From the NCBI GenBank assembly GCA_963971535.1, contig OZ020586.1:76670703-76734702 (forward strand): 64,000 bases of DNA, read 5' to 3'. Below the pieces are notes generated by a model. It did not search any database. It saw nothing but the letters and a program-made list of their open reading frames with translations, and was not told the origin of the DNA. Shown one piece after another: positions 1 to 9,852 of this stretch; the stretch's first letter is position 1; each line of letters opens with the position of its first letter. The position numbers were made by a program, and so were the translations under genes. The DNA is from Notolepis coatsorum (taxonomy: Eukaryota > Chordata > Actinopteri > Aulopiformes > Paralepididae).

Positions 1-2591
1 GCTTCAAAATCAATAAGTTGGAAGTTGTATTTGTTGAGACACAGTTTACAAACATCTTCCTTTCGTATATACTGTATATATTATGATGCACAATCCATTC
101 CTCGGATTGTAATGATTGCAATCCTATACACTGTTTTGATAATGGTTAATATTTTGATAAAAGGTAATTTACTGTATTTGTATGGTATTTACATACTTAA
201 AGTAGAAAAACAAAAGTAATCTCTAAAATAATACAGTGAAATTCAATTTTTTTAATTTGATTTCTTTTTACAGATTTTTTTACCTGAAACACTGGAGAAT
301 AACTGCTTCATTTTACTTAGTTTCTTCGGTAGTAATGATACTGTTGTATTACATTACATCATATATTTATGAATGATGTTGACAGATGGATGGCTGTATT
401 ACTGAGAATGTAATGAAAGCATAACTCGAAGTGCTTTACAATGAAATAACTGCATATCTTTTTTCAGTATGGGAGAAAAAGTCTAATAATGCTTTTTACA
501 AAATTATGCACATCATTCCTGATGAGACTGCTCAATTTGAGGTATTACCAGTGACTGTGGTGCAAAAACTCTGGAGTTTGGGAAGGACAGACGGATGATA
601 GTCGCAGCAAAAAATAGACATGTTGGCTAAACCAATTGAATTTGAAGAGTTGTTTCTGCCTCTATTGCATTATATTGCAAGGGAGTTTAATGGCATTATC
701 GCATTCTGCAAAAACAAGTAGCCTATCAGAGGATATGGATGAGGTCAAGCTATGATTCCAAACATTCCAATGTTATAGTCCCGTGAAATACCGTCCTTGC
801 CGAACTCAATGCCATAGATTCATCATTCAGCCCATTTTACCAGAGGCAATGACGTTTAGATCAAGGTGAAAATCATTGGAATGTGGGCACGGCCTGTACA
901 GCAATACTCTAGTTTTAAATGCAAATGTGTAATTCACACCTGCCCTCATGTTAACTAAATGTAGCCCCAATAGCTTCATCATTCAACACATTTGATCTGA
1001 GACAATGAAGTTTAGATGGGGTGAAAATCACTGGAATGTGGGCCAAACCATTGTAACACACAGATTTTGGTTCAACTGATATCAGGCTAAGGTTCACTCA
1101 AACTAGATTTTTATCTCAAATGTGATATCCCCAATGCATATAATTTAACATTGAAACATTTTCTTCTTTGAATTTGAAATATTGTGTAACGTTACCGTTA
1201 TCTAATTAGTAACTGGCAACTGCAGATGTCTGCCCCATGTCTATACCCCACAATGCAAAGTGTCTAACGCTATAGCTTAATTGTAGATTCTAAACATAAT
1301 GAGGTAACGCAGCTACCAAATGTTATCTTTAATCAAAGTGTGTAATGTTAATCCACAACAGCGACTTTTGGTATATGACATATCAATAGAAATACATTTA
1401 CAAAAATACAAATGAAATACATTTCAAATTAATTCCACAATTCTTTGCGATAGACTTATATCAATACACAAACAAATTTAAATTGATGACATTAGATCGG
1501 GTGTAGCTAATCTAAATAGTGTGCATCATTTTCAAAACTATATACTGTATTTTGAGAGTAAATCAAGCATAATAAACATTCATGTTCTAATGAAGCCTGA
1601 GAAACCAAGTTTGCACTTCACCGCATAGGTCCTTGTGAATAGCTAATGTCTATTTTGTAGTTGTAAACAGTGATCCCCTCATTAAAGTGGCCAATATCTG
1701 AAGAGGGCAGTGATGGATGAAGTGTGATTGTTATTATTTAATAAGTATATAGGGTATACAATGGAAGGAATTTGTATTTCTTTAGTCTAAGATAGTGATC
1801 CATAATCAGAAAATGTCCATATTATTTCAGCTGCTTCTGTTCTAAATACACAGATCGCTATAGTCTTGGACCGTTATTCATATTCCAATGGTCCCCCTTT
1901 ATCACTTCCATTGTCCTGTTTAAAGATAGAAAATAAAATTTAAATAAACAAATGAACATGACTGAGACCCAGTCTGGTACACATTAATAAACACATGAAC
2001 AACATACTTCATGCATTTTCCTCTGGAGGGACTGAATACAGTATATTTCTTACTGCTAATCTGCGATTTTAGGCAATATAGTGTTGCTATAGAAACATGT
2101 TTAAGAAATCCAAAATCTCCCATGCTAACAAACTATTGTATGCAGCTCTACAGACTAGTGATATATAAGGAGCAACAGGGAGGCAGGCCATGACATGTTT
2201 TCAGGATTCATTCATTCATTCAAGTTGAATTTCACACATTCAAAAAAGGTTTGGTTTGAGCAAGTCTATATAGGAAAACAATTTACACGACAATAAAACT
2301 ATAATATATTAAACCCAAGAGTATGGTAAGAGAGAGCTAAAAGTACAATCACCATCCATTGGTCCAGATAGGTTTGTTGGAAGTGGGCTGTTATGACGGC
2401 CATTGACCCCACCTCATCCAGATGAAAAGGCCCTCATCAACCTGGAATGCACACCTTGTAATGTTCTATTGTTCTGGCAGGACTTATATCCATAAGTCTG
2501 GGACTCCATCACTCCAGGTCCACAGCTCCACTGAGTGAGGTTCTGATACCACTGTGTGTGACTTGACTCTACAACCAACAAGAAGCAGAAC
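1..2591 (+). repeat. Unit 1 upstream spacer (partial, window starts inside it)
   Basis: This is homologous to the spacer at 3740-7135. It lacks about 107 bp present in every other checked unit: position 133 joins two sequences that lie at about 3866 and 3974 in unit 2. It has no LINE, so it reads straight through the site that is interrupted at 4914 in unit 2. No gene is recognised in it, apart from the relic frame described at 4308-4562. The last 250 bp are the promoter-proximal block shared with gene B. Confidence 0.85.
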
Positions 2592-3483
2592 ATGGCTGAG
2601 AACTTTGGAGCTCCCCTGCCTCTCCATGTGACACCCAACAGCACACAGAAAAAGATGTTTGATAATTGTAACACCCACCTGGCAATGATTGCCTTTGTCC
2701 TCCAAGACTCTCCAGGCAATATGCTCACCTTCTGTGAGGTAAGAACAAGCAAGCAACATATTAAGTTTCATTTGACTTTAAAAATGTTGTGATGTGAAAG
2801 CAAAATGTCCTTCTAATGTCTGATGATGCCTAATTTTCAATGTAACTTCTTTTGCAGTTGCTGGGAAATTTGGAAGCATTGATCTCAGGAAACAGAAAAG
2901 GCCTTGATGCCAAAATTAGAGTCTGCTTGTCGACCAACAAATGTTTTGTCAAGGTAAATGGAAAAAATCTTTATATCTCATTGATCATGATCACTAATTT
3001 AGTTGAACCAACATAGTTTTGGGTTAAAGATGAATTCTAACTTGTGTGTTCAATTGTTTCCAGATTCCATCAAATCCAGAAAAACCAAACAGTAAGAAAA
3101 ACTACTGGAAGCTTGACCACAGTCAAATTACAGGGAAGATGGTGCGTCGTCACTTCAAGGGAATTCTGGACTGGTTCCCTGAGTTGGTCTCCAAAGTTAT
3201 GGAGGCAGTCAGACCATCAGAGCACTACACTACTCTCCACTCCCCTGAACCTGCAGCCTACAGAGATGTTCAGATTAAATGTGAGGTGAAGTTCAGCAGT
3301 CCTTTTTCCATCGAATCCCTCCTGAAGAAAGACAGTCCCTCTGGCCTGGGCTCCAAGCCCTCTCCTCTGTTGGGCATTTCCAGCCTGCCAGTCAGAGTAG
3401 AACAGCAGCCTTGGTGCTCAGAGAAAGGAGTTGGAACAAAGAGGAAGTTGCTAATCTTTGCTAATATACTTAGTTTAATATAG
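2592..3483 (+). pseudogene. FoxH1-like gene A1, 3' truncated
   Basis: Exon 1 is 2592-2738, exon 2 is 2858-2953 and exon 3 starts at 3064. The first 81 residues and the forkhead remainder match intact copies A2, A3 and A5. At about 3447, right after the basic GTKRK stretch, exon 3 runs into the start of the next unit's spacer. The frame then adds eleven unrelated residues (LLIFANILSLI) and stops at 3481-3483, giving about 220 aa instead of 298. The proline/basic tail and the normal 3' UTR with its AATAAA are missing. It keeps its promoter and splice sites, so a truncated protein is possible. Confidence 0.8.
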
Positions 3484-3544
3484 TGGGAAAATACAGGCTC
3501 CCAAACATGCTTGTTCAAATCAAACACATCCCTGAATGCTTACA

Positions 3545-4080
3545 CTGTAAAAAATTAATGTTTTTTTCACGGGAAATTAACTGTATTATTTTACAGGTTA
3601 CTTTTGTTTTTCTACTTAAATGTAAATGCCATAAAAATACAGTAAATTACCTTTTATCAAAAGGCTCCTAAACATGCTTGTTCAAATCAAACACATCCCT
3701 GAATGCCTACAGTTATTATTTTTTTCATATATTGCTTCAAAATCAATAAGTTGGAAGTTGTATTTGTTGAGACACAGTTTACAAACATCTTCCTTTCGTA
3801 TATACTGTATATATTATGATGCACAATCCATTCCTCGGATTGTAATGATTGCAATCCTATACACTGTGAAAAAGAAGTCTGTACAAAAAAACTGTAAATG
3901 TCTGGCAGCAACGGTTGTCAAATACTTACTGTTAAATTACAGTAAAATCTAATACATTTACAGATTACAATATTTTGATAATGGTTAATATTTTGATAAA
4001 AGGTAATTTACTGTATTTGTATGGTATTTACATACTTAAAGTAGAAAAACAAAAGTAATTTCTAAAATAATACAGTGAAA
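3545..4080. repeat. MITE-like inverted repeat in the upstream spacer (unit 2 copy)
   Basis: About 95 bp at 3569-3661 is imperfectly repeated in reverse complement at 3972-4078; both arms contain the pattern TTACTTTTGTTTTTCTAC. The outer end begins CACTGTAAAAAA, a style common in small non-autonomous DNA transposons of fish. Between the arms lies sequence with several short ACTGTAAA / TTTACAGT inversions. No transposase is encoded. The same structure recurs in each full spacer (about 9950, 16710, 19110, 28020, 47550, 59510). The family is not identified, and target-site duplications were not resolved. Confidence 0.5.
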
Positions 4081-4307
4081 TTCCATTTTTTTAATTTGAT
4101 TTCTTTTTACAGATTTTTTTACCTGAAACACTGGAGAATAACTGCTTCATTTTACTTAGTTTCTTCGGTAGTAATGATATACTGTTGTATTACATTACAT
4201 CATATATTTATGAATGATGTTGACAGATGGATGGCTGTATTACTGAGAATGTAATGAAAGCATAACTCGAAGTGCTTTACAATGAAATAACTGCATATCT
4301 TTTTTCA

Positions 4308-4562
4308 GTATGGGAGAAAAAGTCTAATAATGCTTTTTACAAAATTATGCACATCATTCCTGATGAGACTGCTCAATTTGAGGTATTACCAGTGACTGTG
4401 GTGCAAAAACTCTGGAGTTTGGGAAGGACAGACGGATGATAGTCGCAGCAAAAAATAGACATGTTGGCTAAACCAATTGAATTTGAAGAGTTGTTTCTGC
4501 CTCTATTGCATTATATTGCAAGGGAGTTTAATGGCATTATCGCATTCTGCAAAAACAAGTAG
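4308..4562 (+). other. Possible fossil coding exon of an unknown gene in the spacer
   Basis: A single frame of 85 codons after a polypyrimidine-AG (TTTTTTCAG) reads as protein-like sequence (for example WEKKSNNAFYKIMHIIPDE, then EELFLPLLHYIAREFNG). It is broken only by adjacent TGA-TAG codons at 4435-4440 and ends at TAG 4560-4562. Long open stretches are unlikely in DNA this AT-rich, so it may be a decayed exon captured in the amplicon. I do not recognise the family, and chance is not excluded. Equivalent copies sit in every full spacer, for example near 467-720 and 10716-10970. Confidence 0.25.
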
Positions 4563-4913
4563 CCTATCAGAGGATATGGATGAGGTCAAGCTATGATTCC
4601 AAACATTCCAATGTTATAGTCCCGTGAAATACCGTCCTTGCCGAACTCAATGCCATAGATTCATCATTCAGCCCATTTTACCAGAGGCAATGACGTTTAG
4701 ATCAAGGTGAAAATCATTGGAATGTGGGCACGGCCTGTACAGCAATACTCTAGTTTTAAATGCAAATGTATAATTCACACCTGCCCTCATGTTAACTAAA
4801 TGTAGCCCCAATAGCTTCATCATTCAACACATTTGATCTGAGACAATGAAGTTTAGATGGGGTGAAAATCACTGGAATGTGGGCCAAACCATAGTAACAC
4901 ACAGATTTTGGTT

Positions 4914-5616
4914 AAAGATAAGATAAGATAAGATATTCCTTTATTGATCCCCTTGGGGAAATTCAGGCATCATAGCAGCATGGGGGGGAGGGGGGAGGGG
5001 TACAGGTAGTAAAACAACACAGTATACAGGTAGTAAAAGACAACACAGGCAGTGTAAACAAATTGATCAATATGGTCAATATAATTTACTATCTGACTAG
5101 CTGAGGAATATTCACATTATTCACAGTGTCACATGAGGTGCAGTATGCAAGAGGTAGTGTTATAATAATTTACTATCTACTGAGTATACATTAATCAAAG
5201 TACCAGGGTAGTCTACTTTGTCCCCCTTGGGTTCCTATAAGTCCCAGGTCAATGTCTGGTAGCAGTCGCTGTCGCTGCCCCCTGTTGTGGGGCCTGGAGG
5301 CTGCTAGTCGCTGCCCACTGTTGTGGAGCCTGATGGCCGCTGGTATGAAGGACTGTCCGAGGCGGTTAGTTGAGTGTCGGGGGGGGATGAGTCTGTGGCT
5401 GAACGAGCTTCTCATCTTGACTAGCTCGTCGTAGAGGGGGTGGTAGGGGTTCTCCATGATGGCATCCAGCTTCCTTATCATCCCCCTCTCTACCATCACC
5501 TCAAGTCTAGGTAGCTCGACTCCCACCACGGAGCTAGCCTTCCTCACCAGCTTGTTGAGCTTGTTGGTGTCCCTTGAGTTGATGTAGCCTCCCCAGCATG
5601 CCACAGCATAGACTGA
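4914..5616 (-). mobile_element. 5'-truncated CR1/L2-type (Rex1/Babar-like) LINE insertion
   Basis: The sequence is absent from the same position in units 1, 3, 4, 5, 11 and 12, so the insertion is private to unit 2. On the - strand it encodes the extreme C-terminus of a non-LTR reverse-transcriptase ORF, with the typical VYAVACWGG and KLVRKASSVVGVE motifs (about 5191-5616). Its 3' UTR ends in a (ATCTT)n tail, seen as AAGATAAGATAAG at 4914-4935 on the + strand next to a TTTATTGATCCCC block. All upstream RT and endonuclease parts are missing. The frame extends a few codons into flanking DNA with no ATG, so it is not expressed as a gene. The exact family name is from memory of fish LINEs. Confidence 0.8.
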
Positions 5617-6889
5617 TTCAACTGATATCAGGCTAAGGTTCACTCAAACTAGATTTTTATCTCAAATGTGATATCCCCAATGCATATAATTTAACATTGA
5701 AACATTTTCTTCTTTGAATTTGAAATATTGTGTAACGTTACCGTTATCTAATTAGTAACTGGCAACTGCAGATGTCTGCCCCATGTCTATACCCCACAAT
5801 GCAAAGTGTCTAACGCTATAGCTTAATTGTAGATTCTAAACATAATGAGGTAACGCAGCTACCAAATGTTATCTTTAATCAAAGTGTGTAATGTTAATCC
5901 ACAACAGCGACTTTTGGTATATGACATATCAATAGAAATACATTTACAAAAATACAAATGAAATACATTTAAAATTAATTCCACAATTCTTTGCGATAGA
6001 CTTATATCAATACACAAACAAATTTAAATTGATGACATTAGATCGGGTGTAGCTAATCTAAATAGTGTGCATCATTTTCAAAACTATATACTGTATTTTG
6101 AGAGTAAATCAAGCATAATAAACATTCATGTTCTAATGAAGCCTGAGAAACCAAGTTTGCACTTCACCGCATAGGTCCTTGTGAATCGCTAATGTCTATT
6201 TTGTAGTTGTAAACAGTGATCCCCTCATTAAAGTGGCCAATATCTGAAGAGGGCAGTGATGGATGAAGTGTGATTGTTATTATTTAATAAGTATATAGGG
6301 TATACAATGGAAGGAATTTGTATTTCTTTAGTCTAAGATAGTGATCCATAATCAGAAAATGTCCATATTATTTCAGCTGCTTCTGTTCTAAATACACAGA
6401 TCGCTATAGTCTTGGACCGTTATTCATATTCCAATGGTCCCCCTTTATCACTTCCATTGTCCTGTTTAAAGATAGAAAATAAAATTTAAATAAACAAATG
6501 AACATGACTGAGACCCAGTCTGGTACACATTAATAAACACATGAACAACATACTTCATGCATTTTCCTCTGGAGGGACTGAATACAGTATATTTCTTACT
6601 GCTAATCTGCGATTTTAGGCAATATAGTGTTGCTATATAAACATGTTTAAGAAATCCAAAATCTCCCATGCTAACAAACTATTGTATGCAGCTCTACAGA
6701 CTAGTGATATATAAGGAGCAACAGGGAGGCAGGCCATGACATGTTTTCAGGATTCATTCATTCATTCAAGTTGAATTTCACACATTCAAAAAAGGTTTGG
6801 TTTGAGCAAGTCTATATAGGAAAACAATTTACACGACAAAAAAAAAAATATATTAAACCCAAGAGTATGGTAAGAGAGAGCTAAAAGTA

Positions 6890-7135
6890 CAATCACCATC
6901 CATTGGTCCAGATAGGTTTGTTGGAAGTGGGCTGTTATGACGGCCATTGACCCCACCTCATCCAGATGAAAAGGCCCTCATCAACCTGGAATGCACACCT
7001 TGTAATGTTCTATTGTTCTGGCAGGACTTATATCCAGAAGTCTGGGACTCCATCACTCCAGGTCCACAGCTCCACTGAGTGAGGTTCTGATACCACTGTG
7101 TGTGACTTGACTCTACAACCAACAAGAAGCAGAAC
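6890..7135 (+). promoter_or_regulatory. Promoter-proximal block of A2, shared with gene B
   Basis: This block is conserved in all A copies and, in reverse complement, in front of all B copies, while flanking sequence differs. Visible candidate elements are an inverted CCAAT (CCATTGG, about 6901), an E-box CAGATG (about 6963), a SOX-like ATTGTT (about 7012) and a TATA-like TTATAT (about 7028). A start site 25-30 nt after the last would leave a short leader. The start codon context is AACATGG (A at -3, G at +4). None of these sites is tested; conservation between paralogues is the main support. Confidence 0.4.
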
Positions 7136-8261
7136 ATGGCTGAGAACTTTGGAGCTCCCCTGCCTCTCCATGTGACACCCAACAGCACACAGAAAAAGAT
7201 GTTTGATAATTGTAACACCCACCTGGCAATGATTGCCTTTGTCCTCCAAGACTCTCCAGGCAATATGCTCACCTTCTGTGAGGTAAGAACAAGCAAGCAA
7301 CATATTAAGTTTCATTTGACTTTAAAAATGTTGTGATGTGAAAGCAAAATGTCCTTCTAATGTCTGATGATGCCTAATTTTCAATGTAACTTCTTTTGCA
7401 GTTGCTGGGAAATTTGGAAGCATTGATCTCAGGAAACAGAAAAGGCCTTGATGCCAAAATTAGAGTCTGCTTGTCGACCAACAAATGTTTTGTCAAGGTA
7501 AATGGAAAAAATCTTTATATCTCATTGATCATGATCACTAATTTAGTTGAACCAACATAGTTTTGGGTTAAAGATGAATTCTAACTTGTGTGTTCAATTG
7601 TTTCCAGATTCCATCAAATCCAGAAAAACCAAACAGTAAGAAAAACTACTGGAAGCTTGACCACAGTCAAATTACAGGGAAGATGGTGCGTCGTCACTTC
7701 AAGGGAATTCTGGACTGGTTCCCTGAGTTGGTCTCCAAAGTTATGGAGGCAGTCAGACCATCAGAGCACTACACTACTCTCCACTCCCCTGAACCTGCAG
7801 CCTACAGAGATGTTCAGATTAAATGTGAGGTGAAGTTCAGCAGTCCTTTTTCCATCGAATCCCTCCTGAAGAAAGACAGTCCCTCTGGCCTGGGCTCCAA
7901 GCCCTCTCCTCTGTTGGGCATTTCCAGCCTGCCAGTCAGAGTAGAACAGCAGCCTTGGTGCTCAGAGAAAGGAGTTGGAACAAAGAGGAAGTTCAGCTGG
8001 GACGCTCCACCAGTGGAGATGCACATTCTTCAACCGGCAGGTAGAAGTTATGCCATCTACCCAGCAGGGGGCAGTGTGGACCATGGACTCAGTGGTTCTG
8101 GAAACAGGCCAGTCAAGAGGATTCGTATGTGTGCTGAGCCCTCAACCCTGATCTACACAAGACCCAGTGTTGCTCCTTATTTTACCAGCCGTCAGAACGG
8201 TTATGTCAATTATCCTCTACCAACATATCCCTGTGATGTTAAACGTTATTGTAAAATGTAA
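7136..8261 (+). CDS. Divergent FoxH1-like forkhead protein, gene A2 (298 aa, intact)
   Basis: Exons are 7136-7282 (49 codons), 7402-7497 (32) and 7608-8261 (217 plus stop), all phase 0 with GT-AG borders. Residues about 20-112 match a forkhead winged helix: HLAMIAFVLQDSP (29-41, helix 1), a region leading to LDAKIRVCLS (65-74, recognition helix position), CFVKIPSNPEKP, then YWKLD (95-99). The CFVK..PxKP..(N)YW layout and the MIA-VLQ-SP start are FoxH1-like. Residues 162-168, FSIESLL, fit the Groucho-binding eh1 motif known in FoxH1. Basic GTKRK (205-209) and KRIR (251-254) could be nuclear signals. The expected role is a nuclear transcription factor in Nodal/activin-Smad signalling, but H and N of the usual RHNLS are V and C, so DNA binding may differ. 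No clear PPNK-type Smad motif was found. Family level is fairly secure; FoxH1 orthology is not. Confidence 0.8.
8061..8074 (+). promoter_or_regulatory. CTCF-like consensus inside exon 3 of A2
   Basis: CCAGCAGGGGGCAG fits the CTCF core consensus. It lies in codons for PAGGS and so is also constrained by the protein. The same 14-mer occurs in each A exon 3 at 13767, 22923, 25052, 32585, 38585, 44585 and 51378 (+), and in reverse orientation in B copies at 15546-15559, 26844-26857, 46376-46389 and 58341-58354. A and B motifs point towards each other. Occupancy is unknown. Confidence 0.35.
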
Positions 8262-8349
8262 ATGTAAATGTAAAATGTTTTTTTTTGTACATGCCACTTC
8301 TGCACTTATTTGTACATTATATTTGCTTACTTATCTTGGCACCTTTTTC

Positions 8350-8355
8350 AATAAA
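8350..8355 (+). terminator. Polyadenylation signal of A2
   Basis: AATAAA lies 89 nt after the stop codon, following a T-rich 3' UTR with TGTAAATG repeats. The same signal at the same distance is present at 14056 (A3), 23212 (A5), 25341 (A6 fragment) and 51667 (A11). Confidence 0.7.
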
Positions 8356-8436
8356 ACACAAAAACAAACATTGTTACTTACTGCTATCATTTATTTGTAT
8401 GCATACAGATCTGAGATGAAGAATTTATAACTGAAC

Positions 8437-8530
8437 ATAATCAGAATCAGAAAGATCTTTATTGCCAAGTAAGTTTGCACACATACAAGGAATTTGTATT
8501 GGTTGTTGCAACATTAACAGACAATTAAAG
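8437..8530. mobile_element. LINE/SINE 3'-end-like fragment in the A-B intergenic segment
   Basis: AATCAGAATCAGAAAGATC followed by a TTTATTGCCAAGTAAGTTT block and CACATACAAGGAATTTG is a pattern I know from 3' ends of common teleost non-LTR elements. It is old, because it is shared by all units (for example 14143, 23299, 25432, 32967, 51758). DIRS-1 later inserted into the copy at 51835. It has no coding capacity. Confidence 0.45.
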
Positions 8531-9370
8531 TAGAACCATCAGTCATATATAAACTAAATTAGAATAAAAGTACAATAGAATATGGGCTGTACAATTGTGC
8601 AGTATTGTGCAAAAAGTATGAATAATCACGAAAAACTAACTATTAAAATAGTTTTACAGAATTACTTAATTGATTTAATAACATATTGTAAAATATTATT
8701 ATCCTGTATAAGTATAATACATGTGTATCAGGCTCAGTAATGTACCTTCCATACACCATTGACCTCTCACCTCAAGATATATGAATGAAAACAGGCTCAA
8801 TTGAACCACTCCACAGCTGATTTATGGTAGTGTGTTGCCATTTTGGGCCAATACCATGCTGTTTTAGGCATGCGGTACAAATGTGTTGTCACAAATATAT
8901 ATTAGCCTATTCCATGGATTAGGTGTGGCTTTAAAGTTGAGACTTTTTTGGAATCCGGTGATGAAGCTTCCCACTTGGCAGGCCAAAAACATCTGATTGG
9001 TTATTGATGCATGCAGCTGTTGTTTTGGTCAATCAGATTTGAATCTGATAATAAATGAGTTATGGCTATTATGCCTTAATCTGGTAAATGTAATGTTGCT
9101 TTGTGGTGGAATTTCCCTTTACAAATGGAATTACAGACACAGAATGTTCTCAATGTAAGATTGTGAACCACTAAAATTAACATTAAATTAACAAATAGTA
9201 GTGTAACAGTAGGTGTAACAGGCTGTTGGGATTTGTTGCGTGTGTCTTCATTAGTGGAATTAATTTATTAACAATTGACAGAAAGGAATACATAAATATA
9301 TAAATAATTTAAATGTCATTATAGAATTGAAAATGTTTCGTTTTCTCATGTATAAATATTGAATCTCAAT
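8531..9370. other. A-B intergenic segment of unit 2, no gene seen
   Basis: AT-rich DNA homologous to 14237-15062 in unit 3. At about 9370 it jumps to the intron just upstream of B exon 2, deleting the B 3' flank, exon 3 and exon 2. A loose inverted repeat (CATCTGATTGG / CAATCAGATTTG, about 8990-9045) is the only structure noticed. Confidence 0.6.
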
Positions 9371-9852
9371 ATTTATTTACTGTAGAAAAGTGAAAGAGAA
9401 TTAGGTATTTGGACATTATGAGGACAGTATGCTATCATATCACAACATGTTTAACAGTTTAAAGGTTTATAGCTGGTTCTTACCTCAAAGAAGGTGAGCA
9501 TATTGTCTGGACAGTCTTGGAGGACAAAGGCAATCATTGCCAGGTAGGTGCTACAATTCTCAAACATCATTTTCCGGGTGCTGTTGGATGTCACATGGAG
9601 AGGCAGGGGAGCTCCAAAGTTCTCAGCCATGTTCTGCTTCTTGTTGGTTGTAGAGTCAAGTCACACAGTGCATCAGAACCTCACTCAGTGGAGCTGTGGA
9701 CCTGGACTGATGGAGTCCCAGACCTCTGATATAAGTCCTGCCAGAACAATAGAACATTACAAGGTGTGCATTCCAGGTTGATGAGGGCCTTTTCATCTGG
9801 ATGAGGTGGGTGGGGTCAATGGCTGTGATAACAGCCCACTCCTGGACCAATG
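9371..9852 (-). pseudogene. FoxH1-like gene B2, exon 1 only
   Basis: Exon 1 is 9484-9630 on the - strand (49 codons, start codon at 9630), with a good donor. Intron 1 and its acceptor survive, but the sequence after the acceptor AG is TAA in the expected phase, because exons 2 and 3 were deleted with their flank. At most the first half of the forkhead domain, 49 aa, could be made. The B promoter-proximal block (9631-9852) is intact and homologous to that of A. Confidence 0.75.

Noticed and set aside
1920-2193. Small frames on both strands just upstream of gene A
   Set aside because: They overlap each other, lie in AT-rich spacer, start or stop in different places in different copies, and show no recognisable motif.
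3674-3952. 92-codon frame in the spacer, repeated in many units
   Set aside because: It lies inside the MITE-like inverted repeat, has low-complexity hydrophobic content and no family resemblance. Repetition reflects unit copying, not selection.
5191-5643. 150-codon - strand frame taken as a host gene
   Set aside because: It is the C-terminal scrap of a LINE reverse-transcriptase ORF. Its first codons are host flank without an ATG.
6958-7315. Overlapping - strand frames of 95 and 112 codons opposite exon 1
   Set aside because: They are antisense shadows of exon 1 and the promoter block, recurring only because the unit is repeated. No splice or start context of their own.
7590-8261. A 223-codon open frame reported as starting with Met before exon 3
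   Set aside because: It starts at GTG inside intron 2 and runs through the acceptor. The real coding part begins at 7608 and is joined to exons 1 and 2. The same applies to the copies at 13296, 22452, 3046 and 50903.
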